This document shows positions 1-9,577 of a stretch of DNA of 35,394 bases, piece after piece. Location of the stretch: assembly GCA_024229615.1 (NCBI GenBank), contig JAAESG010000217.1:1-35394 (forward strand), given 5' to 3'. The notes below the pieces were generated by a model. The model saw nothing but the letters and a program-made list of their open reading frames with translations, was not told the DNA's origin and made no database searches. Numbering within the stretch: the first letter of the stretch is position 1; each line of letters begins with the position of its first letter. Both the position numbers and the translations under genes were made by a program. Origin of the DNA: Gammaproteobacteria bacterium (GTDB lineage: Bacteria > Pseudomonadota > Gammaproteobacteria > GCA-001735895).

Positions 1-2168
1 CCTTCCAGGTTTTCCAACAATTTGCCGGCGGCCCGAAAATGACCGATGTTGGTCATGCAGGAACCGATAAAAACTTCGTCAATTTTCTGACCTGCAACAG
101 CAGAGAGCGTCTTGACGTCATCCGGATCATTCGGACAGGCCAGCAACGGTTCGGTAATCTCGGCCAGGTCGATTTCGATGATCTCTGCGTAATCGGCGTC
201 GGCATCGGCTTCGAGTAACACGGGATTGGCGAGCCAGGCTTCCATTTCATCGACACGACGTGTAATCGTGCGCACATCACCGTAACCCTCGTTGACCATC
301 CACTTGAACATCGTAATGTTTGAATTTATGTATTCGATGATCGGTTCCTTGTCGAGCTTGACGGTACAGCCCGAGGCAGAGCGTTCGGCCGAGGCATCAG
401 ACAATTCAAAAGCCTGTTCGACCTTGAGTTGGGGCAAGCCTTCGATTTCGAGTACACGTCCGGAGAAGATATTTTTCTTACCCTTTTTCTCGACGGTCAA
501 CAGCCCGCGCTGAATCGCGGCATAGGGGATCGCATTGACCAGGTCACGCAAGGTGATTCCGGGTTGCATTTCACCTTTAAAGCGCACTAGTACCGATTCC
601 GGCATGTCGAGCGGCATCACGCCGGTTGCGGCCGCAAAGGCGACCAGACCGGAGCCCGCAGGAAACGATATTCCGATCGGGAAACGAGTGTGTGAATCGC
701 CACCGGTACCCACTGTGTCGGGCAACAGCATGCGATTCATCCATGAATGGATAACACCATCACCCGGACGCAACGAAATACCACCGCGATTCTGCATAAA
801 GTCGGGCAAGCTGTGGTGGGTAATCACGTCGACCGGCTTCGGATAAGGCGCGGTATGACAGAAAGACTGCATCACCAGATCGGCTGAAAAGCCGAGACAG
901 GCCAGGTCTTTCAATTCGTCCCGCGTCATCGGACCGGTCGTATCCTGCGAGCCGACCGTGGTCATTTTCGGTTCACAGTACATTCCGGCACGTACGCCGG
1001 GCAGCCCACAGGCCTTGCCGACCATCTTTTGCGCCAGGGTATAACCCTTACCGGTATCTGCCGGAATCTGGGGTTTTTCGAAAAGCTCGGTCTCGCCGAG
1101 CCCGAGTGCCTTACGTGCACGCCCGGTTAAGCCACGCCCGATAATCAGTGGGATACGACCGCCGGCCTGTACTTCGTCCTTGAGCACATTGGTGCTGAGT
1201 TCAAAATTGGCGATGACTTCATCGCTATCGTGACGCGAGGCCTTGCCTTCGTAGGGATAGATATCGACCAGATCGCCCATTTCCATCTGGCTAACATCCA
1301 TTTCAATCGGTAAGGCACCGGCATCTTCCATGGTATTGAAGAAAATCGGGGCGATCTTGCCACCGAAACAATAACCACCATTGCGCTTGTTCGGAATATA
1401 GGGAATATCATCTCCCATATGCCAGAGCACCGAATTTGTTGCCGATTTACGTGACGAGCCGGTACCGACCACGTCGCCGACATAGGCGACCGGAAAACCG
1501 CTGGTCTTGAGTTCGGTGATTTTCTGCAGAGGTCTGTCGGTCAGGCCTTCGCGCGGGTTTTTCAGCATCGCATTGGCGTGCAACGGAATATCGGGTCGCG
1601 ACCAGGCGTCCTGTGCGGGTGACAGATCGTCGGTATTGGTTTCACCCGGCACCTTGAAGACCGCTACCGTGATCTTGTCGGCCAGCGGTGGGCGACTGGT
1701 AAACCACTCGGCGTTAGCCCAGGAATCGAGTACCTGCCTGGCGTGGGCATTGCCGGCTTCGGATTTTTCCACGACGTCGTGGAATGCGTCGAATATCAGC
1801 AAGGTATGAGACAGGGCGGTTGCCGCGGTGGCTGCCGTTTCGTCATTCTCAAGACAGGCGATCAGCGGTTCGATGTTGTAACCACCGAGCATGGAGCCGA
1901 GGATTTTCACCGCCCTGACCTTATCGATCAGCGAAGTTGAAGCTTCACCCCGTGTAATCGCTGCGAGGAACCCAGCCTTGACATAGGCGGCTTCATCCAC
2001 ACCCGCAGGTATGTGCTGGGTGAGTAACTCGAGCAGGTAGTTTTCTTCACCGGCGGGAGGATTCTTGATCAATTCCACCAGTTCGGCGGTTTGCTGGGCA
2101 TCCAGCGGTTTCGGAGGTATGCCTTGTTTGGCACGTTCATCGATATGTTCGCGGTACGCCTGTAGCAT
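1..2168 (-). CDS. acnB: Aconitate hydratase B / 2-methylisocitrate dehydratase, C-terminus cut by window edge
   Basis: Aconitase of the TCA cycle (citrate to isocitrate via cis-aconitate). The AcnB family also hydrates 2-methyl-cis-aconitate to 2-methylisocitrate. The frame is open from an ATG at 2168 to the left edge, about 722 residues of the roughly 865 usual for AcnB, so the C-terminal part is outside. The N-terminus ([16 protein letters not shown], then KNPPAGEE and [11 protein letters not shown]) is the AcnB HEAT-like domain. Near the edge [16 protein letters not shown] is visible; its Cys (about residue 704) matches the first 4Fe-4S cluster ligand. The start follows GAGAGGA at good spacing. 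It lies 45 bp behind gltA on the same strand, so the two are probably co-transcribed. The divergent prpBC genes make its methylisocitrate activity relevant here. I saw no frameshift at the points checked. Confidence 0.95.
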   Translation of the reverse strand, partial: MLQAYREHIDERAKQGIPPKPLDAQQTAELVELIKNPPAGEENYLLELLTQHIPAGVDEAAYVKAGFLAAITRGEASTSLIDKVRAVKILGSMLGGYNIEPLIACLENDETAATAATALSHTLLIFDAFHDVVEKSEAGNAHARQVLDSWANAEWFTSRPPLADKITVAVFKVPGETNTDDLSPAQDAWSRPDIPLHANAMLKNPREGLTDRPLQKITELKTSGFPVAYVGDVVGTGSSRKSATNSVLWHMGDDIPYIPNKRNGGYCFGGKIAPIFFNTMEDAGALPIEMDVSQMEMGDLVDIYPYEGKASRHDSDEVIANFELSTNVLKDEVQAGGRIPLIIGRGLTGRARKALGLGETELFEKPQIPADTGKGYTLAQKMVGKACGLPGVRAGMYCEPKMTTVGSQDTTGPMTRDELKDLACLGFSADLVMQSFCHTAPYPKPVDVITHHSLPDFMQNRGGISLRPGDGVIHSWMNRMLLPDTVGTGGDSHTRFPIGISFPAGSGLVAFAAATGVMPLDMPESVLVRFKGEMQPGITLRDLVNAIPYAAIQRGLLTVEKKGKKNIFSGRVLEIEGLPQLKVEQAFELSDASAERSASGCTVKLDKEPIIEYINSNITMFKWMVNEGYGDVRTITRRVDEMEAWLANPVLLEADADADYAEIIEIDLAEITEPLLACPNDPDDVKTLSAVAGQKIDEVFIGSCMTNIGHFRAAGKLLENLE

Positions 2169-2213
2169 GTTGATCCTCTCTCCGGTCAATAGGTGTTAAT
2201 AGATAGTCGCTGT

Positions 2214-3518
2214 TCAGCGTTTCTCAATCGGCACATAGTCGAGGTCGATGGCGCCATTGTATAGCTGGCGTGGACGTCCTATTTTAGCCTCGGAATCCGA
2301 CATCATTTCGTTCCATTGCGAAATCCAGCCGATGGTACGCGCCATTGCAAAAATAACGGTAAACATATTCATCGGAATACCCATCGCGAGGAAAATAATG
2401 CCCGAGTAAAAGTCGACATTGGGGTATAGATTACGCTGCACGAAATACTCGTCCTCGAGGGCAACCTTTTCCAACGCCATCGCGGTTTCGAGTAATTTCT
2501 GCTGCTCTCCCGTCGCTTCCATATCACCCAGCAATTGATGGCAGATTTCACGGATCAGTTTGGCGCGCGGGTCGTAGTTCTTGTAAACACGGTGACCGAA
2601 TCCCATCAGGCGAAAGGAATCATTCTTATCCTTTGCACGGTCGACGAAAGCTTGTAACGGCTTACCCGAATTATTGATATCGATTAACATGCGCACCACC
2701 GCCTCGTTGGCACCACCGTGCGCAGGACCCCACAACGCGGCAATACCGGACGCGACTGCGGCGAAGGGGTTGGCGTCCGAACTGCCGGCCAGACGCACCG
2801 TCGAAGTCGACGCGTTCTGTTCGTGATCGGCATGCAGAATCATGATCAGGTCTAACGCCTTGGCAAGTAACGGATCCGGCGTGTAGTCTTCCGAGGGCAT
2901 CGAAAACATCATATGCAGGAAGTTCTCGGTGTAATTCAACTTGTTGCGTGGAAACACGAACGGTTTGCCGTTGGCGTAGCGATAACTCATCGCGGCAATA
3001 GTCGGCATCTTGGCAACCAGGCGATAGGCGGTGATCAGGCGATGCTCTGCGTTATGAATATCCATATGGTCGTGATAAAACGCGGCCAGCGCACCGACCA
3101 CTCCAACCATGATCGCCATCGGGTGTGCATCACGCCGGAAGCCGCTGAAAAATCGTATCATCGCCTCGTGCAGCATCGTGTGATTGGTAACCGTGCTTTC
3201 GAATTCCTCGATCTCGGCTTTCATCGGCAGACGATTCTTCAATAACAAAAAGCACACCTCGAGGTAAGAACTGTGCTCGGCGAGCTGGTCGATCGGAAAA
3301 CCGCGATATTGCAGTACACCCTTGTCACCGTCGAGGAAGGTAATGGCACTGGAACAGCTTGCCGTGGACATGAAACCCGGATCGTAGGTGAAGTATCCCA
3401 GCTCCTTGTACAGTGAGCCGATATCGATCACCTTGGGTCCTGCGGTGGGTGTAAAAAGCGGTAATTTGATTTCTTTACCGGTGGTATCGTCGATAATGGT
3501 AACGGTTTCAGTGCTCAT
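2214..3518 (-). CDS. gltA: Citrate synthase, type II
   Basis: Condenses acetyl-CoA with oxaloacetate to citrate; cytosolic TCA entry enzyme. The 434-residue product has the length of hexameric, NADH-regulated gammaproteobacterial GltA (E. coli 427). Catalytic motifs are in place: ADHEQNAST with His 232, GPAHGG with His 267, [13 protein letters not shown] with His 309, and PNVDFYSG with Asp 369. The beta-rich N-terminal extension typical of type II enzymes (residues 1-50) is present, which separates it from the shorter prpC paralogue at 5418. The ATG at 3518 follows a GAGG Shine-Dalgarno. acnB follows 45 bp downstream. The 324-bp gap to the divergent GntR gene carries two GntR-type palindromes and two AT-rich inverted repeats that could act on gltA too; that is inference. 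Confidence 0.96.
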   Translation of the reverse strand: MSTETVTIIDDTTGKEIKLPLFTPTAGPKVIDIGSLYKELGYFTYDPGFMSTASCSSAITFLDGDKGVLQYRGFPIDQLAEHSSYLEVCFLLLKNRLPMKAEIEEFESTVTNHTMLHEAMIRFFSGFRRDAHPMAIMVGVVGALAAFYHDHMDIHNAEHRLITAYRLVAKMPTIAAMSYRYANGKPFVFPRNKLNYTENFLHMMFSMPSEDYTPDPLLAKALDLIMILHADHEQNASTSTVRLAGSSDANPFAAVASGIAALWGPAHGGANEAVVRMLIDINNSGKPLQAFVDRAKDKNDSFRLMGFGHRVYKNYDPRAKLIREICHQLLGDMEATGEQQKLLETAMALEKVALEDEYFVQRNLYPNVDFYSGIIFLAMGIPMNMFTVIFAMARTIGWISQWNEMMSDSEAKIGRPRQLYNGAIDLDYVPIEKR

Positions 3519-3766
3519 AGATATTCCTCAAAGATCAACAATCCCCGATTAACTGTTGTAGTAGTTGGTGTTAACGGGCACCAAATCAGCCCCCCGGCCG
3601 AGATGGTTAGACAATGCAGGCGTTCAATATACTCAATATTGAATTAAGCCGCTAATAGTGTTGGCTACTATTAAATTTACTTATCCTGAAAATTAATTCT
3701 CGTAGCCCGCAATATTGCTGGTTCTGCGTCGGTTTTAGTCCCAAGGACAAGGCTATCCTCAAGTCT

Positions 3767-3778
3767 ATTGTTGACAAT
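3767..3778 (+). promoter_or_regulatory. GntR/FCD-type operator, copy 1 (prp)
   Basis: ATTGTTGACAAT: inverted half-sites ATTGT/ACAAT with a 2-bp centre, the form commonly bound by FadR/FCD-subfamily GntR proteins. It contains the TTGACA taken here as the -35 box, so binding would block RNA polymerase. An identical copy lies 62 bp downstream, close to six helical turns, placing both on one DNA face. Likely autoregulatory site of the adjacent GntR gene. Confidence 0.65.
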
Positions 3779-3799
3779 GTTACTTGTAATATGCATATT
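3771..3799 (+). promoter_or_regulatory. Putative sigma-70 promoter of the GntR-prpB-prpC operon
   Basis: TTGACA (3771-3776), a 17-bp spacer and CATATT (3794-3799) form a reasonable -35/-10 pair about 45 bp ahead of the GntR start codon. The -35 hexamer is embedded in operator copy 1. The call rests on sequence fit only. Confidence 0.45.
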
Positions 3800-3828
3800 T
3801 CTGACAAATTTCGTTATATTACACTTTG

Positions 3829-3840
3829 ATTGTTGACAAT
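3829..3840 (+). promoter_or_regulatory. GntR/FCD-type operator, copy 2 (prp), abutting the start codon
   Basis: A second exact ATTGTTGACAAT. It ends 2 bp before the ATG of the GntR gene and occupies the place where a ribosome-binding site would be. Bound protein here would act as a roadblock just downstream of the predicted promoter. Confidence 0.6.
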
Positions 3841-3842
3841 TT

Positions 3843-4541
3843 ATGACTGAACAACACTTGGCTCAAAACACCGAAAATTCGCTCGAGTCGCCCACATTGG
3901 CTCGCCGAACTTTCGATAGCATCAAGTCCGATATCATCAACGGTCAGCTTGCCCAGGGCACAAAAATTGTAGAATCGGACCTGGCCCTGAAATATGGAAT
4001 CAGTCGTGGCCCGTTGCGCGAAGCCATCCACCGGCTCGAGCAAATCAAGCTGATCGTGCGTATTCCCCACGCCGGTTCACGCGTGATAACGCTGGACACA
4101 AAGATGATGGAAGACATCTATACGGCAAGAGAATCGCTAGAGGGAATGGCGGCCCGGCTTGCCGCTCGGCTGATGCCGGAGGCGGAAATCCTGGCCTTGT
4201 CAGAGCTGCTCGACCAGCATGAAGCCAGTATCAGCGAAACCGAGGGCAAGGCTTATTTCCAACGCGAGGGCGATATCGATTTTCATTTTCGCATCGCGAT
4301 GGCAAGCCGGAACCAGTGGATACTGGAAAATTTAAACGGCGAGCTGTACCAGTTAATACGCATGTGTCGCCATCAATCAGGGCAATTTCCGGCCCGCGCT
4401 CAAACTGCATTGGATCAGCATCGCCAGATTGCTGCCGCCGTTGAGCGACGCGACGAGGAACTCGCCGAAATACTAATGCGACGCCATATCAGCGGCGCCT
4501 GGGAAATCGTTAAAAAAATACTCGAGGATCAAAATGACTGA
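3843..4541 (+). CDS. GntR family (FCD subfamily) regulator of the methylcitrate genes
   Basis: A 232-residue transcription factor with an N-terminal winged helix (about residues 20-85; [20 protein letters not shown] is the recognition region) and an all-helical FCD effector domain (about 100-220). [15 protein letters not shown] and [11 protein letters not shown] carry the metal/ligand-site acidic and His residues usual for FCD. It overlaps prpB by 8 nt, so it is the first gene of the operon and probably its local regulator; GntR-prpB-prpC order is common in gammaproteobacteria. The effector may be 2-methylcitrate or a related acid (inference). Odd: no Shine-Dalgarno is visible ahead of the ATG, because an operator copy fills that space. 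No downstream ATG would preserve the DNA-binding domain. Confidence 0.9.
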   Translation: MTEQHLAQNTENSLESPTLARRTFDSIKSDIINGQLAQGTKIVESDLALKYGISRGPLREAIHRLEQIKLIVRIPHAGSRVITLDTKMMEDIYTARESLEGMAARLAARLMPEAEILALSELLDQHEASISETEGKAYFQREGDIDFHFRIAMASRNQWILENLNGELYQLIRMCRHQSGQFPARAQTALDQHRQIAAAVERRDEELAEILMRRHISGAWEIVKKILEDQND

Positions 4542-5421
4542 ATCAATCTCCCCCGGAAAGAAGCTACGCCAGGCGGTCGCTGCGAACAACCCCTTACAGG
4601 TGGTTGGCGCCGTCAATGCCTACAGTGCGATCATGGCACAAAAATGCGGCCATCAAGCCTTGTACCTGTCTGGTGGCGGGGTCGCGGCCTGTTCACTCGG
4701 AACGCCCGACCTCGGCATTAGTACGCTGGCGGACGTGCTTGAAGATGCACGACGTATTACCGATGCCAGCAGCCTGCCGTTGCTGGTTGATGTCGACGTC
4801 GGCTGGGGTGGTGCTTTCAATATCGCGCGCTGTATCCGCGAAATGATTCGTGCCGATGTCGCCGGAATCCATATCGAAGACCAGATCATGCAGAAACGCT
4901 GCGGTCACCGGCCGAACAAAGCGATCGTCTCGAGTGCGGAAATGGTTGACCGCGTTAAGGCTGCGGTCGACGCGCGCAGTGATGACGATTTCGTCATCAT
5001 GGCGCGAACCGACGCGCTTGCAGTGGAAGGCATGGATGCCGCAATCGAGCGTGCACAGGCCTGTGTCACTGCTGGCGCAGACATGATATTCCCGGAAGCC
5101 GTGACCGAGCTTAATCAGTATCAGCGTTTTGTCGACGCAGTTCAGGTGCCGGTACTGGCCAATATCACTGAATTCGGCGCCACCCCGCTATTTAGCACCG
5201 AACAACTGGCCGCGGTCGGGGTCAAGCTTGCACTTTACCCGTTAAGCGCATTTCGCGCCGCGAGCCTGGCGACGTTAAACGTCTACCAGCACATTTTAGG
5301 CGACGGCACCCAGCAAAATGTCGTCGACAGCATGCAGACTCGCATGGAGCTGTATGACTTTCTCGATTATCACGACTACGAACAGACTCTAGACAAACTA
5401 TTCAACGAGGAAACATCATGA
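4534..5421 (+). CDS. prpB: 2-Methylisocitrate lyase
   Basis: Last step of the 2-methylcitrate cycle: splits 2-methylisocitrate into pyruvate and succinate during propionyl-CoA breakdown. The 295-residue length is typical. The family signature KRCGH lies at 121-125 with the catalytic Cys 123. Metal-binding acidic residues appear in [11 protein letters not shown] (about 84-93) and in GIHIEDQ (about 111-117). The ATG has a GAGGA site 6 nt upstream and overlaps the GntR stop. Its own stop overlaps the prpC start (ATGA), so the three genes are translationally coupled. Isocitrate lyase paralogues are longer and carry KKCGH, so PrpB is the better call. Confidence 0.95.
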   Translation: MTESISPGKKLRQAVAANNPLQVVGAVNAYSAIMAQKCGHQALYLSGGGVAACSLGTPDLGISTLADVLEDARRITDASSLPLLVDVDVGWGGAFNIARCIREMIRADVAGIHIEDQIMQKRCGHRPNKAIVSSAEMVDRVKAAVDARSDDDFVIMARTDALAVEGMDAAIERAQACVTAGADMIFPEAVTELNQYQRFVDAVQVPVLANITEFGATPLFSTEQLAAVGVKLALYPLSAFRAASLATLNVYQHILGDGTQQNVVDSMQTRMELYDFLDYHDYEQTLDKLFNEETS

Positions 5422-6566
5422 GCGAAACTCCCGGATTCAAACCAAAAAAATCAGTGGCGCTGTCCGGCACTGCGGCTGGCAACACTGCAATCTGCACCGT
5501 CGGTAAAACCGGCAACGACCTGCACTACCGTGGTTACGACATACTCGACATCGCCGAGCAGTGTGAATTCGAAGAAATTGCCTACCTGATCGTACACGAA
5601 AAATTACCCACTCAAACCGAGCTCGACGCTTACAAGGCTCGCCTCAAATCTATGCGCGATCTACCCGAGTCGGTGAAGACCGTACTCGAACAACTACCGT
5701 CGAGCGCACATCCGATGGATGTGATGCGCACAGGCTGTTCAGCCCTGGGTTGCCAGACGCCTGAAGATGCCGATCACAACGTCGACGGGGCACGTGCGAT
5801 TATCGACCGCCTGATGGCCTGTTTCGGCTCGATGCTGGTTTACTGGTATCACTACAGCCACAATGGCAAGCGCATTGAACTGGTAACCGACGACGATTCG
5901 ATCGGCGGACATTTTTTGCATCTGCTGCACGGCAAACCGGCACCCGAGTCCTGGGTCAAGGCAATGCACATATCATTGATCCTCTACGCCGAGCATGAAT
6001 TCAATGCCTCTACCTTCACCGGGCGGGTGGTTGCCGGCACGGAATCCGATATGTATTCCTGCATGACGGCCGCGATCGGCGCACTACGGGGGCCCAAGCA
6101 CGGCGGTGCCAACGAGGTTGCATTTGAAACTCAGTCTCGTTACGGCTCTGCGGACGAGGCCGAGGCAGATATCCGCGCGCGCGTCGCCAACAAGGAAATC
6201 GTCATCGGCTTTGGACATCCGGTCTACACGGTCAGCGATCCGCGTAACGAAGTCATCAAGCGAGTTGCCAAAAGCCTTTCCCAGGAAAACGAAAGCATGT
6301 TGATGTACGAGGTTGCAGATCGCCTCGAAACCGTGATGTGGGAGCTAAAAAACATGTTCCCGAACCTGGACTGGTTTTCGGCGGTGTCATATAACCAGAT
6401 GAACGTTCCTACCGATATGTTCACCCCGTTGTTCGTCATCGCGCGAACCTCCGGTTGGGGAGCACACGTGGTTGAACAACGCCAGGATGGCAAGATCATC
6501 CGTCCCTCGGCAAACTACACCGGCCCCGACGATCTTGAGTACATCCCGACCGAAGCCAGGAGCTAA
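5418..6566 (+). CDS. prpC: 2-Methylcitrate synthase
   Basis: Condenses propionyl-CoA with oxaloacetate to 2-methylcitrate. At 382 residues it has the short citrate-synthase fold without the type II N-terminal domain. Catalytic residues: His 193 in AEHEFNAST, His 228 in GPKHGGANE, His 267 in [13 protein letters not shown], and Asp 318 in NLDWFSA; the TVSDPR variant is usual in methylcitrate synthases. GAGGAAACATC precedes the start, which overlaps prpB by 4 nt. The stop codon TAA lies within the left terminal repeat of a palindromic element (6563-6825). No acnD, prpF or prpD follows, although these commonly complete this operon in gammaproteobacteria. Confidence 0.95.
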   Translation: MSETPGFKPKKSVALSGTAAGNTAICTVGKTGNDLHYRGYDILDIAEQCEFEEIAYLIVHEKLPTQTELDAYKARLKSMRDLPESVKTVLEQLPSSAHPMDVMRTGCSALGCQTPEDADHNVDGARAIIDRLMACFGSMLVYWYHYSHNGKRIELVTDDDSIGGHFLHLLHGKPAPESWVKAMHISLILYAEHEFNASTFTGRVVAGTESDMYSCMTAAIGALRGPKHGGANEVAFETQSRYGSADEAEADIRARVANKEIVIGFGHPVYTVSDPRNEVIKRVAKSLSQENESMLMYEVADRLETVMWELKNMFPNLDWFSAVSYNQMNVPTDMFTPLFVIARTSGWGAHVVEQRQDGKIIRPSANYTGPDDLEYIPTEARS

Positions 6567-6825
6567 CCTGCATATTGCATCAGTATCCCGGATGCTGACG
6601 CCGGACAGATGCGGCTGAACGCCGGACTGGACCGAAATCCATAGCTCTGGCTATGGATTGAGGGAAGGCCAAGTTCAGGCGTATCTGGACAAGTCAGTGC
6701 CGGGATAGGGCCTGGGCCGGTTACAAACTGTATCTCTGGTAGTATCCGAAATATTGCCAGCTTACTCCAACAATTCAATAGGTTAAGTCAAGGCGCGAGA
6801 CCGACTGGTGCAATATGCAGGCTAG
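6563..6825. repeat. MITE-like element C at the prpC stop codon
   Basis: A 263-bp non-coding element bounded by 21-bp inverted repeats at 6563-6583 and 6805-6825 (CTA(A/G)CCTGCATATTGCA core, 19 of 21 matching). Each end carries a TA, as expected for IS630/Tc1-type targets. The left TA belongs to the prpC stop codon. The left half contains a large imperfect hairpin, about 6584-6707, with a perfect 10-bp apical stem AATCCATAGC/GCTATGGATT (6636-6659). The element could also terminate prp transcription. The gap 6567-6869 holds nothing else except the terminator below. Confidence 0.7.
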
Positions 6826-6849
6826 GACCGGTTACTCGATCCCCTGCAG

Positions 6850-6887
6850 CGAAACAAACCGCAACGGAGTCAGTCCTGACTCCGTTG
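6850..6887 (-). terminator. Terminator-like hairpin at the end of the hybrid kinase gene
   Basis: AACGGAGTCAG and CTGACTCCGTT (6863-6886) form a near-perfect 11-bp stem with a 4-nt or smaller loop. Read leftward it is followed by a T-rich run (GGTTTGTTTC). The kinase stop codon lies within the stem. This fits an intrinsic terminator for the 9185-6870 operon, although the U-tract is interrupted. Confidence 0.55.
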
Positions 6888-8609
6888 TTCGATAAAACCT
6901 GCGATTATCTCGATCAGGTTATCGGGCTCAAAAGGTTTGGTGATATGATAGTTCATTCCCGAATCCAGACTCTTGACGCTATCCCCGTCTTGCGCATGGG
7001 CAGTTATAGCGATAATCGGAATCATCTCAAATTCACCGCCCAAAGCACGAATTCTGCGGGTGGCCTCGTAACCATCCATGATCGGCATCTGGATATCCAT
7101 CAGAATTAAATCATATCGTTGTTGCTGGGCCTGCTCGACCGCTTCTGCACCATTTATCGAAACATCGACATCTGCCCCTGTTTCCTCGAGCATTTCCAGT
7201 ACAATCATCTTGCTAATGTCGTTGTCTTCTACCAACAGTATTCGTCGTCCGTGGAAAACTCCGCTTGGCGCGTTCGGCAATTCACTCTGCCGACCATATT
7301 CCGAATTGAAGGCAAGCTTATAAACTATTTCCAGGACAGTGGTATAGAGGCGGGAATGCGACAAAGGCTTATAGAGGCGCACGTCAGCGCTTCCACCCTC
7401 ATTTGTCCGACCTTGCGGAACCAGGTGAACGAAACGGGTTTCCCTCCAGTCGCTTTGATTGCGCAGTCGCTCGATGAACTCATTGACCGCCATTTCCGAT
7501 TCAGTCTGATCGATGATTAACAGATTGCAAGGCACCAACTCGGGCAGTTCCTTATTCTGGTCGGCATCGAAATCGACTTCCTGGATTTGCCCGATTTTCC
7601 AGTGCGTGAGCACATTTCGGATTGAATGACGCTGTAGTCCCAATGGACTTAGAATGGCAACACGCAAATCCTGTAGCACTTGCGGCGGATTCCAGTCATA
7701 TGCCGAAGAAAGCTTCGCATCAATTTTTAATTCGAAGAAAACCCGACTACCCGCACCAACTTCGCTTTCGAATTGGAGACTACTGCCCATGGCTTCCAAC
7801 AACCGACGGCTACTCTTTAACCCAAGACCCTGTGCAATCTCTTCTTGATCGACCTCGTCAACGCTCCGAGGAGAAGAATGCAATAGTCTCTGCAGCCGTT
7901 CAACCTCAAAACCAACCCCGGTATCCTTGACCCCTATTTCTACACCGCCATTTGAATTGACTGCATAGATTGCAATGACTCCGCTATCTGTGTACTTGAT
8001 CGCATTACTTAAAAAACTGTTCAATATCTGACGTAAACGCAAGGCATCACCCTTGATGCGATACGGAATTCCGGGATCAATATCGCTCACCAGATCAAGA
8101 CCCTTGCCAATCGCCTCTGGCGCAAGAATGCTGGTAACATCTTCGACTACCGCAGTCAGATCGAGGCTCTCCGATTCAACCGGAAAGCTCCCGGTATCCA
8201 GGCGTGTGTGTGCAAGAACATCGTTGATAATCGTCAGCAGCATGTCGGCCGAATTTGAAGCCGTATCGACATAGCGTTGTTGATTGCGATCGAGTTCGGT
8301 TTTTTTCAACAGGTGTATGACACCGAGGATACCGCTCAGGGGCGTACGAATTTCATGGCCTATACTGGTTGCCAGTTGATCACTGGCTAGATGTATCTTT
8401 TGCACAACTTGCCTGGTTTCCTTGATAATTGCATCCTGCCTGAACAGAAAAAACAACCCGATCGCAGCACCCAGACCAAACACCAGGCTAATCCCAATTC
8501 GATGTCCACCGTTTAAATCCACGGTACCCGCGTTCGCCCAGAGCAGACCAAGGCCCAAAATCGCCAGAAAGCAGGTACAGCAAATTGCCAGTCTTTTCCT
8601 TGAAGACAT
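6870..8609 (-). CDS. Hybrid sensor histidine kinase with C-terminal receiver domain
   Basis: A 579-residue membrane kinase. Two hydrophobic segments (about 7-26 and 38-56) flank a very short periplasmic loop, so there is no obvious sensor domain. HisKA follows with the phospho-accepting His 85 in GHEIRTPLSG. The HATPase domain shows an N box (LNSFLSNAIKYT), DTGVGF and GLGLKSS. A degenerate receiver-like region (about 315-430) precedes a canonical receiver (about 455-575), with the phospho-acceptor Asp near 505 in ILMDIQMPIMDGYE and the conserved Lys in ITKPF. The layout is ArcB/BarA-like without HAMP or Hpt, so an Hpt partner elsewhere is expected. It starts 18 bp after the phosphoribosyltransferase stop; its signal is unknown. 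Confidence 0.9.
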   Translation of the reverse strand: MSSRKRLAICCTCFLAILGLGLLWANAGTVDLNGGHRIGISLVFGLGAAIGLFFLFRQDAIIKETRQVVQKIHLASDQLATSIGHEIRTPLSGILGVIHLLKKTELDRNQQRYVDTASNSADMLLTIINDVLAHTRLDTGSFPVESESLDLTAVVEDVTSILAPEAIGKGLDLVSDIDPGIPYRIKGDALRLRQILNSFLSNAIKYTDSGVIAIYAVNSNGGVEIGVKDTGVGFEVERLQRLLHSSPRSVDEVDQEEIAQGLGLKSSRRLLEAMGSSLQFESEVGAGSRVFFELKIDAKLSSAYDWNPPQVLQDLRVAILSPLGLQRHSIRNVLTHWKIGQIQEVDFDADQNKELPELVPCNLLIIDQTESEMAVNEFIERLRNQSDWRETRFVHLVPQGRTNEGGSADVRLYKPLSHSRLYTTVLEIVYKLAFNSEYGRQSELPNAPSGVFHGRRILLVEDNDISKMIVLEMLEETGADVDVSINGAEAVEQAQQQRYDLILMDIQMPIMDGYEATRRIRALGGEFEMIPIIAITAHAQDGDSVKSLDSGMNYHITKPFEPDNLIEIIAGFIEQRSQD

Positions 8610-8627
8610 GGCTATAGGAGAACGCCG

Positions 8628-9185
8628 CTACTCGAATAAGTCAAGAATTTTAGCGAGATCATTCTTCCCTGACCCTATTTCATCAAGCTCGAGACCGGAT
8701 AATTCATGTGGGAATACCAGCCATTCGGCACTTTCGTGCAAATAATAGTCCGGCTCGAACTTGACCGCATTTTTCGAAGGCTTGTACCAGGGGCAGGCAA
8801 CCCGAATATCACTCGGCGTATTGAGTCGGGACTGCTTCCTGATCGCCTTGATTAACGCATCGACACTACGACCGGAATCAAAAACATCGTCGACGATCAA
8901 CAGGCGATCATCGGCATTGGCATTCTCAATCAGGTAGTGAAGTCCGTGTACGCGAATCTTCTTGGCCTGCTTGTTGATGCCATAATAAGACGAGGTGCGC
9001 ACCGAAATATGATCGGTTTCAATATCCTTGAATTCGAAGTACTCCTGCACCGCAATCCCGACCGGGGTGCCACCACGCCAGATTCCAATAATAAATTGCG
9101 GATGAAACCCATCTTTATAAATCTTGTGCGCGAGTCGAAATGAATCCTCGAGCAATTCCTGCGCTGTAATAAAAACCTTATCCAT
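8628..9185 (-). CDS. Purine-type phosphoribosyltransferase (hypoxanthine/xanthine/guanine PRTase-like)
   Basis: A 185-residue type I phosphoribosyltransferase, expected to join a purine base to PRPP in salvage. The PRPP loop LLIVDDVFDSGRSV lies at about 95-108 with the adjacent acidic pair Asp 99/Asp 100. GIWRGGTPVG (about 34-43) is the pyrophosphate-binding loop, and the C-terminal W-x-x-F-P-H-E segment (about 160-166) may contact the base. The frame is open further upstream to 9356, but that extension runs through palindromic element E and looks non-coding; the ATG at 9185 (MDKVFITAQELL) follows a G-rich Shine-Dalgarno. Which purine it uses cannot be told from sequence. It shares an operon with the hybrid kinase. 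Confidence 0.85.
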   Translation of the reverse strand: MDKVFITAQELLEDSFRLAHKIYKDGFHPQFIIGIWRGGTPVGIAVQEYFEFKDIETDHISVRTSSYYGINKQAKKIRVHGLHYLIENANADDRLLIVDDVFDSGRSVDALIKAIRKQSRLNTPSDIRVACPWYKPSKNAVKFEPDYYLHESAEWLVFPHELSGLELDEIGSGKNDLAKILDLFE

Positions 9186-9281
9186 GAAAAGCCCCCCCTT
9201 TGAAACTAAACTCAATTCTGGCACAAGCCCACAATCCCGACTAGTACCATGCTCGTCAATTCTGCTTGCATTACCAGCGCC

Positions 9282-9479
9282 GTCGGCCGATGAAACTCCA
9301 TGCGACTGATCGGGTGGCCTGCGGCTTCCCTGCAAAGCGCTGATTTTAGGAGGCACGCCGAGACTCGACCTCCCTGTCTCGACTCGTCTAAGGCCGCGTC
9401 CATGCGGCCTTACCCCCTAAAATCAGCACTTTTCTGGCACCCGATCTTTATGTCGCATGGAGTTTCACCGACCGCCGAC
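9282..9479. repeat. Palindromic MITE-like element E
   Basis: About 198 bp with long imperfect inverted arms. The left arm contains TGAAACTCCATGCGAC (9291-9306), ATCGGGTG (9309-9316) and CTGATTTTAGG (9340-9350). The right arm contains their reverse complements in mirrored order: CCTAAAATCAG (9416-9426), CACCCGAT (9439-9446) and GTCGCATGGAGTTTCA (9452-9467). GTCGGC/GCCGAC mark the outer ends. The centre holds a further stem AAGGCCGC/GCGGCCTT (9400-9411 region). No coding content. Confidence 0.7.
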
Positions 9480-9577
9480 TTAAGTGCCTTTCCAATATTG
9501 AGGATCGCTTATAAGGAATGCAGAAGTGAGCTAATTTTCTATACAAGGAAACTAGCAAAAACATTCCTTCTGTAAGA

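Larger units (their letters stand above)
3519..3842. other. gltA / GntR divergent intergenic region
   Basis: This 324-bp gap separates gltA (leftward) from the GntR-prpBC operon (rightward) and must hold both promoters. Besides the two ATTGTTGACAAT palindromes listed separately, it holds two further AT-rich inverted repeats: TTCAATAT/ATATTGAA at 3623-3643 (5-nt spacer) and TAATAGT/ACTATTA at 3653-3673 (7-nt spacer). They lie on the gltA side and could be operators or the stem of a 5' leader. No coding potential was seen. Confidence 0.5.

Noticed and set aside
1-2168. Apparent lack of a long gene in the first 2.1 kb
   Set aside because: The acnB frame is open throughout and simply leaves the window without a stop codon; translation at both ends matches AcnB.
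9186-9356. N-terminal extension of the phosphoribosyltransferase to 9356
   Set aside because: The extra 57 residues run through palindromic element E; the ATG at 9185 has a ribosome-binding site and the expected family N-terminus.
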